Positions 11,249 through 23,880 of a stretch of DNA of 64,000 nucleotides are shown here, piece after piece. Both the position numbers and the translations under genes were made by a program. Source of the DNA: Siphonodentalium dalli (lineage: Eukaryota; Mollusca; Scaphopoda; Gadilida; Siphonodentaliidae); contig CP136067.1 of NCBI GenBank assembly GCA_032622095.1, forward strand, positions 60,400,893-60,464,892. Direction: 5' to 3'. Below the pieces are notes generated by a model. It made no database searches. It saw only the letters and a list, made by a program, of their open reading frames with translations, and was not told the origin of the DNA. Position 1 is the first letter of the stretch. Each line of letters begins with the position of its first letter.

Positions 11249-11939
11249 TTAAACCAATATGAATAATTTACATGTCTCAAATATGACTTTATTGTTTCAA
11301 CTGGGCAGAACATATTATATTGACCCTACTATTTTAAACCAGGTTTATTATTAAACACTAATATGATCATGTACGTACACGTAATTTGCGCCCGCTTGTT
11401 ATTGTTCATGGGATTATCGGATGAATAATTGATGATAAACCCTAATTAGGGTGGATACACACATGCATGTAATCTCTGTAATTATTGTGTATTTGGCGTT
11501 TTACATGGATCATACAGACGATGTAATATGTGCCCACTGACAACCCAATCATTGCATACGTGTTGAACGCACTGAGTTCTAGTTCCAATTAAGTCGGAAT
11601 GTAGATAAGCCGTTATCTTGGACCGAGTCGCCAGGCCACTTAAAATAATCGTTCGTGGGATAACCCATATGCAGGGTTTCCGCTATACCGGCAGGGGGTC
11701 CCCTTGACGGCCCCGTTCCCCTCGCCAAGTTTTTGCCCTCCTGCCATACCCCAGGACATACTGCATGTCTATAAAGGTATAAAGATGTTTAAAACTTCTG
11801 AATTTTGTTGGAATAGTACTAAGGAATTTTAAAAGGTGAATTTATTTTATATCTTGTGAGTGTACACACTCTATTAAAACGCGTTGTTATACAGAAAATT
11901 GAAACAGGAAGTGATCGGAACTGACATCGCTAGAAGCTA

Positions 11940-12312
11940 CCCCGCTGGACAAAACAAGTATCCATTGGCATCGCGGTGTATTTGCCGTTAGGCCGCGGTG
12001 TCAGAGTTTGTAACTGCTGTTGAGCACCGCGGCCAAACGACAAGTACACTGGCCGAACGGCAAGTACACCATGGCCGAAAGGCAACTACACCGCGGCCGA
12101 ACAGCATGTACACCGTGGTTATATTTCTGGTTTGTATCGTCTTTTTTCAGTTTAATGAATGTACACTGCGGCAACTACACCATGGCCAAACGGCATGTAC
12201 ACCGCGGCCCAACTGTAGTTAGTCAGTGGAGCCGCGGTATAGTTGCATTTCAGCCGCGGTGGCAACGCTATCCGCACCGCGGTTAAGTGGACACTTGTTT
12301 TGTCCAGCAGGG
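11940..12312 (+). mobile_element. TA-target MITE, CCCTGCTGGACAAAAC family, copy 1
   Basis: The termini are CCCCGCTGGACAAAACAAGT and the inverse ACTTGTTTTGTCCAGCAGGG, with TA on both sides (11938-11939, 12313-12314). The interior is GC-rich and made of short repeats around 'ccgcggccgaacggcaagta'. Copies 2 and 3 are at 47901-48274 and 49744-50117, all 373-374 bp. The TA target suggests Tc1/mariner mobilisation. Frames reading through it are not genes. Confidence 0.88.
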
Positions 12313-12550
12313 TATGCCTTTGATGCTGGTTAGTTACGTTGCGGTTAGTACCCGGTTATGTTATGCAAAACAGCAGTATTTTAATCGTACCTGTCATGTT
12401 TTATACCGCAAAATATACTGTTCACTTTGTAATAGAGCGAGAGAGAAATGTGGGAGTAGCCGCACCGGGCATCAAGGCATCTTACCACTGCCCACAAAGA
12501 ATACTCATCGGCCAGATATGTAATCAGCCTTCTATATTTACACTGCAGCT

Positions 12551-12665
12551 GCTAAAATATATTCCGATACGTTATGCATCCGAAATATCTGCTAAAATAT
12601 ATTCCGATATGCATCCGAAATATCTGCTAAAATATATTCCGATATGTTATGCATCCAAAATATCT
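12551..12665 (+). repeat. Three-copy tandem repeat of about 40 bp
   Basis: 'ctgctaaaatatattccgat' is repeated three times, each followed by a variant of 'acgttatgcatccgaaatat'. It lies inside the hAT-like element 11673-12987. Confidence 0.8.
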
Positions 12666-13554
12666 GCTGGATCTTCCACAGTGAGTCTTTTAACATTAAC
12701 GAGCACGTTTAACTCGGGATCCAAATTACTGGTGTTCTGTACTTCGTAAATTAATTTATATCTAATAAATTTACTAGTTTTAAAGTTACAGGTACATGTA
12801 TAAGGTTTGATAGCTTGGCACTTGGGCAGAAATGGAACAAAACAATCTGCCATTTCTACTCTAACACGATTCTATTGGCCGATATAACGAAAGTAGTTCA
12901 ACCAGTGCTAAAACAGGCTACTTTTACCTGGATTTTTCCCCTTGACGGCTACCGGCCCCATTCCCCTACCCCCTAGCGGAAACCCTGCCATATGGTAGAC
13001 TTTCTATTTAAATAATTACCAGTCCTCTCTTATTTATAGCAGTGGTGGATCAGGATTTCCCCGACGCATGCAGTGGCTATATATATGACCCCGAAAGCTA
13101 CCAGACGGGGGTGGCTAACTCTGAGCTATTTAAGTAAAACATATCATATTGTACCTTCTTGCCCAGATTATTCCGACCGATACATTCAACTAAGTCCCTT
13201 AGCGATTTGAACCTTTCGAGACCCCACCCAAACAAGCATCATGGTTGAAAATGTTCTACATCAAGCCTGTATATGCCAGACGTATGGCTTCTGGTGGTCG
13301 TGCATTAATAAAATGCCAGATATCACACAGACTTGACTAATTTCCGCATCCTTGAGAGAAGACATGTTTTGCACTGGCCTTAAATGTACTGATAGAAGAC
13401 AATTTGACTTCGTTTAGCACTGCTCACTTGTCTGGCCTGTTAATAATGAACCGCTCGCGCGCAGGTGATTAATGTTGTCAATTATTGGTGTGGCCATGAA
13501 AAATACATGAATTTACATACAGAAATTACACGCATGTGTGTATCCACCCTAATT

Positions 13555-14770
13555 ATAATGGGACACAAGAAAATGATATATACAATGTATGTAAATAATC
13601 ACATATAACGTAAATGTGGATATTTAGCCTGCCATGTAATACGAGTCTCAGCTGTCTGGCCATCGACGCAGTCCTGTCTGGAATTTTGCGCGCCGGTGTC
13701 GGTAGTGACGTCATGATGTACGTCTTGATGTCATGACGCCTTTACTGGTTTCCCAAGATGCAATCTTAAAATGACTCTGCGATCTTTCAATCGGAACTTA
13801 AAGTTTCCGTTTGTCGGCCTTGAAATTTGAGAATATTTCATCAATTTTTAAGGCGGAAGTACCGTTAGAAAATTGAAGATAATATGTAAACGGCCAGCAA
13901 GGTCGCTAGATTCCTCTTTCGGGGTAAATATTGTTAATAATTTTATGAAATATGTAAACAAAACTTTTTCATGCAATTTAACTTTTTTGTTAACCAGAGC
14001 TTTTGTTCAATTTAGATTCACTTTTTGAAAATATATTTGGCTTTAGGAGCATGATGTTCCATGATGAAGTATAGCTAACAGTTGCTAGATCAAAGTTTTT
14101 AATTTTTGCCCTGGAGCATTTTGCCCAATTACACATTTCGGGGTGGCATTAATCAATACAAAATGGCGACCGTTGCCAACAATAGAATTTTGGACTCCGC
14201 TGACCCTGGCTGACCCTTCAGTTATGAATAAATTATCCTATTTTAGGTGATTTCAATTTATTTTTAGATTGGGCCGACAAAAGTCGATTAGTATATATCT
14301 CATATTCGCATACGTATACCGGTACCCTGGTCGCTTCGCTTCCGCGGCTTCGCCGCGGGAGAGCGGGCGCTATAAAACACCTTATTATTAACACTTTCCA
14401 TCTATGACATAGACATTATTGTTTCCCATTCAATGACTCAAATATTTCTCATCTGATTGATCGATTGATTAGTTTCCAAAGTTAGGAACTCTTTCCATCC
14501 ATCCCAGAGACACATCATATCAATAATTCAGAAGTGATTTATTTACCAGTATCAGATGTCATGTACTGTTTTGAATATGCAAATCCTTCTTTAGATCAAT
14601 TTATTCTAGTGGTGAGCCATCAAAGCCCTTGGAACAATTCCAGTTTATATATCTACAAGGAATAGTGAACCATTGCATGCCTATTCCCTTTGATGCTTGC
14701 TGTAAAACATATCCTATTGCAAGGCAGTCTTGCCTGTAGAACTTAAACAACTTGCCATCTGTTGTTTTTT
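13555..14770 (+). other. CSTPP1 intron, one GC-rich palindrome
   Basis: Mostly unique sequence. At 14333-14372 a GC-rich stretch contains the inverted repeat 'ccgcggcttcgccgcgg', flanked by 'ggtcgcttcgctt' and followed by 'gggcgctataaaacacc', which resembles a TATA box by chance or as part of a repeat end. Two TGACGTCA-like sites lie at about 13705-13740. There is no evidence that any of these act as a promoter. Confidence 0.45.
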
Positions 14771-16102
14771 AGCTCAACTTACTTTGTAAGTTTGAGCTAT
14801 TGCCATGAATTGGCATCCGTCGTCTGTGTGTGCGTCCGTCCGTGTGGACGTGCGTCCGTGTGTGCGTGTGTTCGTCAACAATTTCCTTTCCCGCGGGCTA
14901 CAGGTCATATCTTTGGTCTGATCTTTATGAAATTTGTCATGAATGTTAATATTGACATGTAGATGGGAACGAGTCATTTTGGGGTCGTTCGGCCAAAAAA
15001 CATGGCTGCCAGCAGCCATCTTGGATTTTACTCTTTGCATGACTAAATCCTTTCCAGCGGGCTACAGGTTATATCTTTGGTCTGATCTTTATGAAATTTG
15101 TCATAAATGTTGACATTGACATGTAGATGGGAACGAGTCATTTTGGGGTCGTTCGGCCAAAAAACATGGCCGCCAGCAGCCATCTTGGATTTTACTCTTT
15201 GCATGACTAAATCCTTTCCAGCGGGCTACAGGTCATACCTTTGGTCTGATCTTTATGAAATTTGTCACGAATGTTGACAGTGACATGTAGATGGGAACGA
15301 GTCATTTTGGGGTCATTCAACAAAAAAACATGGCCACCAGTGGCCATTTTGGATTTCAAAATTCAATCCATTGGCGCGGGCTACAGGTCATACTGCTTGT
15401 CTGATCATCATGAAATTTGTCATGGATGTTAATATTGACATGTAGATGGGAATGAGTCATTTTGGGGTCATTCAGCAAAAAAACATGGCCACCAGCGGCC
15501 ATTTTGGATTTCAAAATTCAATCCATTGGCGTGGGCTACAGGTCATACTGCTTGTCTGATCATCATGAAATTTGTCATGGATGTTAATATTGACATGTAG
15601 ATGGGAACGAGTCATTTTGGGGTTGTTCGGCCCAAAAACATGGCAGCCAGCAGCCATCTTGGATTTTACTCTTTGCATGACTAAATCCTTTGGCACGGGC
15701 TACAGGTCGTACCTTTGGTCAGATCTTCATGAAATTTGTAACGGATGTTAACAGTGACATGTAGATGGGAATTTTGGGGTCATTTGGCCAAAAAACATGG
15801 CTGCCAGCAGCCATCTTGGATTTTACTCTTTGCATGACTAAATCCTTTGACACAGGGTACAGGTCATATCTTTTGTCAGATCATCATGAAATTTGTACTG
15901 GATGTTAATAATGACATGTAAATGGGAACGAGTCTTTTTGGGGTCATTCGGCAAAAAAACATGGCTGCCAGCGGCCATCTTAGATTTTACTCTTTGCATA
16001 ACTAGGCCTTTCAACTTTCCACATTCCTAATCACTCCATTGACTTTAACACATGAAATTATTCCCTTTCCAAGTTGAGCTACAGTGTCATTGACGCTTTC
16101 AT
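14771..16102 (+). mobile_element. Pearl-like element 1, about 7 core units
   Basis: The left end AGCTCAACTTACTTTGTAAG continues as a hairpin back to 'tttgagct'. A GTCC/GTGC microsatellite leader follows (14818-14875), then about seven core units of roughly 160 bp ('gggctacaggtcat', 'gacatgtagatgggaacgag', 'ccagcagccatcttggattt'). The right end is 'ccaagttgagctacagtg' with the small hairpin 'gtcattgac'. This architecture (terminal hairpin, microsatellite, tandem core, conserved 3' end) matches the bivalve Pearl elements, which have been linked to Helitron/Helentron-derived elements. Non-coding. Confidence 0.82.
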
Positions 16103-16839
16103 TGTATGTATTTCCATAGCGGCCACTGCCCCAGCTCCTATCATGGAAATTAATGATGATTCAAAAATGTGAAATGGGGCATGTATCCTATTAAAATTTG
16201 ATCAAATTCTTATCGTTTGGTATATCAATTGATCTGCTTAAAAAAAAAACCTTCCCATCCACCTGTATTTTTATATTGATTAATTATCCCTTTTACTTCT
16301 GAACCAGGTTTATTAATGAACATTCTATAAACATATTTAATAGTTTTATACCATTAGAGGTGATGTCCTTTTTGAAAATAAGTACAAATCAGGCTTACAG
16401 TTTTTGCATCAAGGCTCTGTTGAGCTACAGTGGCACATCTAAATAAGTACTTGTTATGAACTATTTTGTATTGATTTTTTGGGAAATATTAACCCCCTTC
16501 CACACGCCCATAGACATAATGCTATCTGATTTGATAACTAAAATATTTTTGTTTATATTATATTTATATATGGCACAGCTAGTTTATGATGACCCTTGAC
16601 CTGTATAATTAAGGTCATTTTGTTGATTTGCTTAAAAAGTTTTGCAAAAGTGGATAGATACTTATCTTATGCCATATGTAACGTCTCTTTCCAATCATCT
16701 TCACTGTTTGTAAACAGTTACATGGTTAAACATCCGATGATCATGATCGGTCTCTCGTTGTTTCATTCTGTGATTTAGCACATCCTACAGTTTCATGTCA
16801 CTCATGTGAATATCATTGACATATTTATATCCCCTTTTT
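16103..16839 (+). other. Spacer between Pearl-like elements
   Basis: AT-rich intron sequence. A phrase at about 16575-16610 ('gtttatgatgacccttgacc') echoes the repeats at 9.8 kb. Otherwise nothing recognisable. Confidence 0.5.
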
Positions 16840-18665
16840 AGCTCAACTTTACTTTGTAAAGTTTGAGCTATTGCAATGGCTTGGTATCCGTCGTGCATGT
16901 GTGTATGTGTGTGCGTGATTCGTCAACAATTTCCTTTAGCACGGGCTACAGTTCGTACCTTTGGTCCGATTATTATGAAATTTGTCATGGATGTTGACAT
17001 TGACATGTAGATGGGAACGAGTCATTTTGGGGTCATTCGGAAAAAAAACATGGCCGCCAGTGGCCATCATGGATTTCAAAATTCAATCCATGAGCACGGG
17101 CTACAGGCCGTACTGTTTGTCTTATTGTCATGAAATTTGTCATGGATGTTAATATTGACATGTAGATGGGAACGAGTAATTTTGGGGTCAATCGGCCAAA
17201 AAACATGGCCGCCGGCAGCCATCTTAGATTTTACTCTTTGCATGACTAAATCCTTTGACACAGGCTACAGGTTGTACATTTGGTCTGATCATCATAAAAT
17301 TTGTCATGGATGTTAACAATGACATGCAGATGGGAACGAGTCATTTTTGGGTCATTCGGGCAAAAAAACATGGCCGCCAGCAGCCATCTTTGATTTTACT
17401 CTTTGTATGACTAAATCCTTTAGCACGGGCTACAGGTCGTACCTTTAGTCTGATCATCATGAAATTTGCCATGGCTGTTGAAATTGGAATGTAGATGGGA
17501 ACGAGTCATTTTGGGGTCATACGGACAAAAACATGGCCGCCAGCGGTCATCTTTGATTTCAAAATTTAATCCATTAGCACGGGCCACAGGTCGTACTGTT
17601 CATCTGATCATCATGAAATGTGTCATGGATGTTAACATTGACATGTAGATGGGAACCAGTAATTTTGGGGTCATTCGGCCAAAAAACATGGCCGCCAGCA
17701 GCCATCTTGGATTTTACTCTTTGTATGACTAAATTCTTTAGCACGGGCTACAGGTCGTACCTTTAGTCTGATCATCATAAAATTTGTAATGGATGTTAAC
17801 AATGACATGTAGATGGGAACGACTGATTTTGGGGTCATTCGGCCAAAAAACATGGCCGCCAGCAGCCATCTTGGATTTTACTCTTTGTATGACTAAATCC
17901 ATTAGCACGGGCCGCAGGTCGTACTGTTCGTCTGATCATCATGAAATTGGTCATGGATGTTAATATTGACATGTAGATGGGAACAAGTAATTTCGGGGTC
18001 ATTCGACCAAAAAACATGGCTGCCAGCAGCCATCTTGGATTTTACTCTTTGTATGACTAAATTCTTTAGCATGGGCTACAGGTCGTACCTTTAGTATGAT
18101 TATCATAAAATTTGTCATGAATGTTAATAATGAAATGTAGATGGGAACGAGTCATTTTGGGGTCATTCGGCAAAAAAACATGGCCGCCAGCAGCCATCTT
18201 GGATTTTACTCTTTGTATGACTAAATCCTTTAGCACGGGCTACAGGTCGTACCTTTAGTCTGATCATCATAAAATTTGTCTTGAATGTTAATATTGACAT
18301 GTAGATGGGAACGAGTCATTTTGGGGTCATTTGGCCAAAAAACATGGCCGCCAGCAGCCATCTTGGATTTTACTCTTTGTATGACTAAATTCTTTAGCAT
18401 GGGCTACAGGTCGTAACTTTAGTCTGATCGTCATAAAATTTGTCATGGATGTTAACGATGACATGTAGATGGGAACGACTCATTTTGGGTTTATTCGGCC
18501 GAAAACATGGCCGCCAGCAGCCATCTTGGATTTTACTTTTCTCTTCATGTCTATAAACTAGTATTAGACAATCAACTTTCCACATTTCTAATCGCTCCAT
18601 TGACTGTAATACATTAAATTATTCTCTTTCCAAGTTGAGCTACAGTGTCATTGACACTTTCATTT
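16840..18665 (+). mobile_element. Pearl-like element 2, about 10 core units
   Basis: It has the same layout as 14771-16102: left hairpin AGCTCAACTTTACTTTGTAA, GTGT leader, ten core units by counting 'gtagatgggaac' blocks, and the right end AAGTTGAGCT with 'agtgtcattgacact' at about 18636-18659. Core units alternate between a short form (linker 'gatttcaaaattcaatccat') and a longer form (linker 'ttttactctttgtatgacta'). Confidence 0.85.
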
Positions 18666-18669
18666 TAAA

Positions 18670-19500
18670 AAGGGGGGTATACCGTTTTGCACCTGTCCGT
18701 CTGTCCGTCCGCCGTTCCGTCCGTCCGTCCATCCATCCGTGCGTCTGTGTGTCCGTCGTATGTCCGTCCGATGTCGGTTCATGTCATAACTTGAACAGTA
18801 GTGCTCAGATATCAATGAAATTAGGTATGGATGTTCACTACTATGAGGACATTAAATAGAGGGTTCCATTGTTTTGTTCGGATTTTCCATTCTAGAGTTA
18901 TTCATCTTTGTTTATCTGGAAATGTTGGCTTTTTGGTCTGTCTGGTGTCTGTTCATGTCGTAACTTCAACAGTTGTGCTGGGATCTCAATAAAATTTGGT
19001 ATGGATGTTCACAACTATGAGGACATTAACTAGAGGGTTCCATCGTTTTGTTCGGATTTCCTATTCTAGAGTTATTCATCTTTGTTTATCTGGAAATGTT
19101 GGATTTTTGGTCCGTCTGGTGTCTGTTCATGTCGTAACTTCAACAGTTGTGCTGGGATCTCAATGAAATTTGGTATGGATGTTCACTACTATGAGGACAT
19201 TCAATAGAGGGTTCCAGTGTTCTGTTCCACTTTTCCATTTCCATTCTAGAGTTATTCATCTTTGTTTATCTGGAAATGTTGGCTGTTTGGTCCATCCGAT
19301 GTCTGTTCAGGTCATAACTTGAACAGTAATGCTCGGGTCTCAATGAAATTTTGTATGGATGTTCACCACTATGAGGACATTTAATGGCACATTCAACTGT
19401 TTTTGTTTGTTTTTTGTTCTATAGTTATTCATCTTTGTTTATATGAAAATGCAGATTTTTTGGGTCCAATCTGTCTGAGTATAGCAGTCATAAGTTATAG
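18670..19500 (+). mobile_element. Second tandem-core family, 4 units of about 175 bp
   Basis: The leader 'ggggggtataccg' and a GTCC/GTCT microsatellite (18695-18770) are followed by four units. The start of 'gttcatg/gttcagg' falls at 18777, 18951, 19125 and 19305 (spacing 174, 174, 180). Each unit has 'caatgaaatttggtatggat', 'gaggacatt' and 'ccattctagagttattcatc'. The leader is related to that at 29532. Non-coding. Confidence 0.78.
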
Positions 19501-19517
19501 ATATGCCCACACTAGTT

Positions 19518-21993
19518 AGCTCAACTTTACTTTGTAAAGTTTGAGCTATTGCCATGGCTTGGTATCCGTCGTCCGTGTGTGCGTGTGTGTGTGTCCGTGT
19601 GTGATGCGTCAACAATTTCCTTTAGCACGGGCTACAGTTCGTACCTTTGGTCCGATTATTATGAAATTTGTCATGGATGTTGACATTGACATGTAGATGG
19701 GAACGAGTCATTTTGGGGTCATTCGGGGAAAAAAAACATGGCCGCCAGCAGCCATCTTTGATTTCAAAATTCAATCCATTAGCACGGGCTACAGGCCGTA
19801 CTGTTCATCTTATTGTCATGTAATTTGTCATGGATGTTAATATTGACATGTAGATGGGAACGATTAATTTTGGGGTCAATCGGCCAAAAAACATGGCCGC
19901 CAGCAGCCATCTTTGATTTTACTCTTTGTATGACTAAATCCTTTAGCACGGGCTACAGGTCGTACGTTTAGTCTGATCATCATAAAATTTGTCATGGCTG
20001 TTGAAATTGGAATGTAGATGGGAACGAGTCATTTTGGGGGTCATTCAGACAAAAAACATGGCCGCCAGTGGCCATCTTGGATTTCAAAATTTAATCCATT
20101 AGCACAGGCCACAGGTCGTACTGTTCGTCTGATCATCATGAAATTTGTCATGGATGTTAATATTGACAGGTAGATGGGAATGAGTAATTTTGGGGTCATT
20201 CGGCCAAAAAAAATGGCCACCGGCAGCCATCTTGGATTTTACTCTTTGTATGACTAAATTCTTTAGCATGGGCTGCAGGTCGTACTTTAGTCTGATCATC
20301 ATAAAATTTGTCATGGATATTAACAATGACATGTAGATGGGAACGAGTAATTTTGGGGTCATTCGGCCAAAAAACATGGTCGCCAGCAGCCATCTTGGAT
20401 TTTACTCTTTGTATGACTAAATCCTTTAGCACTGGCTACAGGTCCTACTTTTAGTCTGATCATCATAAAATTTGTCAAGAATGTTAATAATGACATGTAG
20501 ATGGGAACGAGTCATTTTGGGGTCATTTGGCCAAAAAACATGGCCGCCAGCAGCCATCTTGGATTTTACTCTTTGTATGACTAAATCCTTTAGCACAGGC
20601 TACAGGTCGTACCTTTAGTCTGATCATCATACTATTTGTCATGGCTGTCGAAATTGGAATGTAGATGGGAACGATTCATTTTGGGGTCATTCGGACAAAA
20701 AACATGGCCGCCAGCTGCCATCTTGGATTTCAAAATTTAATCCGTTAGCACGGGCCACAGGTCGTACTGTTCGTCTAATCATCATGAAATTTGTCATGGA
20801 TGATAATATTGACATGTAGATTGGAACGAGTAATTTTGGGGTCATTCGGCCAAAAAACATGGCCGCCAGTAGCCATCTTGGATTTTACTCTTTGTATGAC
20901 TAAATCCTTTAGCACGGGCTGCAGGTTGTACCTTTAGTCTGATCATCATAAAAAATTTCATGGATGTTAACAATGCCATGTAGATGGGAACAAGTAATTT
21001 TGGGGTCATTCGGCCAAAAAACATGGTCGCCAGCAGCCATCTTGGATTTTACTCTTTGTATGACTAAATCCTTTAGCACGGGCTACAGGTTGTACCTTTA
21101 GTCTGATCATCATAAAATTTGTCAGGAATGTTAATAATGACATGTAGATGGGAACGAGTCATTTTGGGGTCATTCGGCCGAAAAACATGGCCGCCAGCAG
21201 CCATCTTGGATTTTACTCTTTGTACGACTATTAAAATCCTTTAGCACGGGCTACAGGTCGTACCTTTAGTCTGATCATCATAAAATTTGTCATGAATGTT
21301 AATAATGACATGTAGATGGGAACGAGTCATTTTGGGGTCATTCGGCCAAAAAACATAGCCGCCAGCAGCCATCTTGGATTTTACTCTTTGTATCACTAAA
21401 TCCTTTAGCACGGGCTACATGTCGTACCTTTAGTCTGATTATCATAACATTTGTCATGGCTGTTGAAATTGGAATGTAAATGGGAATGAGTTATTTTGGG
21501 GTCATTCGGACAAAAAACATGGCCGCCAGCAGCCATCTTGGATTTCAAAATTTAACTCATTAGCATGGGCCACAGGTCGTACTATTCGTCTGATCATCAT
21601 GAAATTTGTCAAGGATGTTAATATTGACATGTAGATTGGAACGACTAATTTTGAGGTCATTTGGCCAAAAAACATGGTCGCCAGCAGCCATCTTGGATTT
21701 TACTCTTTGTATGACTAAATTCTTTAGCATGGGCTACAGGCGTACCTTTAGTCTGATCGTCATAAAATTTGTCATGGATGTTAACGATGACATGTAGATG
21801 GGAACGACTTATTTTGGGGTCATTCGGCGGAAAATATGGCCGCCAGCAGCCATCTTGGATTTTATTTTTCTCTTCATGTCTATAAACTAGTATTAGACAT
21901 TCAACTTTCCACATTCCTAATCGCTCCATTGACTGTAATACATTAAATTATTCCCTTTCCAAGTTGAGCTACAGTGTCATTGACACTTTCATT
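19518..21993 (+). mobile_element. Pearl-like element 3, about 14 core units
   Basis: The left hairpin AGCTCAACTTTACTTTGTAA, GTGT/GTCC leader, fourteen core units and right end 'ccaagttgagctacagtg' are all present. Starts of 'agcacgggct' at 19624, 19781, 19945, 20101 and 20265 give spacings of 157, 164, 156 and 164, so the first part of the core is a dimer of about 321 bp. Later units are mostly the 164 form. The terminal segments match element 2 nearly base for base. Confidence 0.86.
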
Positions 21994-22205
21994 CAATTTG
22001 CACTCATTGTAGTGTCCATGTTTTTGATTCAATTGCTGATATCATTTCTTTCCCCTATATCAGCAGGGTCATATAATATATAGTTAGTTTGAAACCTGCA
22101 TCAATGATATCAGTTGTTCTCTGATTGATAGACTCAGTCAAATTTCTTTCAAATCATATGACACTTTAATTTCTTTCATTGATTGCATCATCAAATTTAT
22201 TCCAG

Positions 22206-22260
22206 GCCGTTTACCTGAAAAAGCAAAGCTCTTAGAAGATTGTGATACTGACTTACCTGG
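22206..22260 (+). CDS. CSTPP1: CSTPP1 internal exon
   Basis: The exon is 55 bp, with acceptor 'aaatttattccag' and donor 'CCTGG|gtatgt'. It enters by completing GGC (Gly), encodes RLPEKAKLLEDCDTDLP, and leaves with GG. It corresponds to human GALPDKGDLMHDPAMDEEL, with the Gly-x-Leu-Pro-(E/D)-Lys core kept. It sits alone between introns of 13.3 and 22.8 kb, each packed with transposons. Confidence 0.9.
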
Positions 22261-23880
22261 GTATGTATTGTGGTTATAATAATGTAGACTTTTAACGTTT
22301 CTGTTTTGTTGAGCTTTGAAACAGGTAGTCCACAGCATGAATTAAGTCATCTGCATGGTAGTTATATTAACCCTCGAAATTAGGAAAAAGTTCCACAGCA
22401 TTGTGACTGCAAACTTAATGCTGTGTCATGTTTGATTCCACAAGTTGCTATGGCATTTGCCACGGCATTGCTTGTTGCTGTGGCCAATTTCGAGAACTGG
22501 TTATATTCACCTATATTGAACAGGACAAAAACTCATCCTGGGGCAGATTTTTGTCCCCAGCAAACTGAGTTGGGCAGGGGAAATGGTTCCGTCCATCCAC
22601 CTGTAACAACTTTGGAAATCTCTATCTCAGTCTTCATAAGTTGGATTTGAATGATTTATTGTATGCATATAAATACCATAGGGGAACAGATGTCCCCATG
22701 AAAAGGGTTTTGTTCATTCATTTGTTGCTGAGTTATGGGCCTTATACTCATGAAGTGGCATTAAGTTAAGGTCCTTATAATCCAGCCCTGTATCTCCGCC
22801 ATCTTAGATCCGATGAGATTGATCCTTGGGATACTCATAAACCACAAAGGGATGAAGTATATCCACATGTTTAGGATTTGTCCAGTCTTAGCAGGCCAAC
22901 ATAAGACATCTTTCGAATTATTCGAATTAAGCCAGAAATTTAATAAACTTCAATGATAGCCATCTTTACGCAGGATGGGATGATTTGTGCGATGTACTTG
23001 TTGACAGTGAAATGGTGTCAAAAATTGGGATCTATACATTATGCATTTGGGTTACCAATGATTGAAATATAAACATTTACAAGTTGTAGCCAGAAAAAAT
23101 ATTATTTCCTGGAGAATGGTCAATATTTTCCAGGAATTTCTGGGAGATTTAAAAGGTTTGAAGGCCTTGTTAAATTTCAACAAAACAAATACAATGCTAT
23201 ATCAACAAAGTTTCCAAGATTATTTACCATTCAAAAACTAACAAGGCTGATAAATAGAGTAAACCACATAGGTATGTGAATGTGGTGAAAATTATTGCAC
23301 GAGTTAGTTGTGGCATCATGTTACGAGAGTCTGTAACTTGTGGTATAACAAACGAGCATGATTTTACCTCCTTCACACACCTATTTGGTTCTGTTTTTAT
23401 TACACACCACCAGTGAACATTCTTGATATATAAAATATATGTTTCTGTTTTGTTTCCTTGCTAGTTAGTCATCGATTCAAAACAATTAGCACTGGATCGG
23501 TTTTCATGCACGACATCATTTTAATATGTCACGAACGCTATCTAGATCGCTCAAGTGCATTTGTGAGAAAGTACTTTAATTAATGTGTAAAATAAAAGCT
23601 ACCCCAATAAAGTATTCAATACCAACAAGGTAAATATTAACTGTTTTATTGTATAATTTATAGCAAAACAAGCTTGTGTTTGATAACAGTGAGACTACTT
23701 TCGGTTCACTTTACATCTCACAAGATTGTAATTCCTCAGAAACAGGTTATAACTTTTTAAAGTCAAAACATGTGCATCGTTTCAAATCTAGCAAAGCCCA
23801 TGAACCTTGATGTGATTTCAAATTTGTTATCTCCAGAAGGGTCATGTGACAATAATCGCCTTTTGGTTATAACTACATAA
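22261..23880 (+). other. CSTPP1 last intron, proximal unique part
   Basis: AT-rich sequence without terminal inverted repeats, arrays or recognisable coding text. 22540-22800 has phrases of old repeat type ('gttgctgagttatgggcctt'). Confidence 0.5.

Larger units (their letters stand above)
11673..12987. mobile_element. Non-autonomous hAT-like element, CAGGGTTTCCGC termini
   Basis: It starts CAGGGTTTCCGCT and ends with the inverse AGCGGAAACCCTG. Both ends continue into related inverted text ('ccccttgacggc'). CCATATG flanks each side (11666-11672 and 12988-12994), a 7-bp match that may be an 8-bp hAT duplication altered at one base. The interior has a 3x repeat of about 40 bp at 12551-12665 ('ctgctaaaatatattccgat') and the MITE at 11940-12312. 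No transposase reading frame was recognised. Confidence 0.8.
11448..13550. mobile_element. TIR element AGGGTGGATACACAC, host of a nested hAT element
   Basis: The left end AGGGTGGATACACACATGC and the inverted right end match for about 34 bp with two mismatches. AATT stands outside both ends (11444-11447 and 13551-13554); since it is palindromic the true target could be AATT or a shorter TA. Removing the nested 11673-12987 insertion leaves about 790 bp without coding capacity. The superfamily is unclear. Confidence 0.75.

Noticed and set aside
10903-11262. 119-codon plus-strand open frame
   Set aside because: No domain or homologue recognised, it overlaps a minus-strand frame, and it ends inside a candidate transposon terminus. 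Not enough to call a gene.
14333-14400. Promoter with TATA box ('gggcgctataaaacacc')
   Set aside because: It lies deep in an intron with no following exon or initiator, and the GC-rich palindrome looks like part of a repeat.
20099-21929. Repeated minus-strand frames such as those reading 'KSKIQDGCWRPCF'
   Set aside because: These are translations of the Pearl-like core repeat; they recur with each unit and are broken by unit-length changes.
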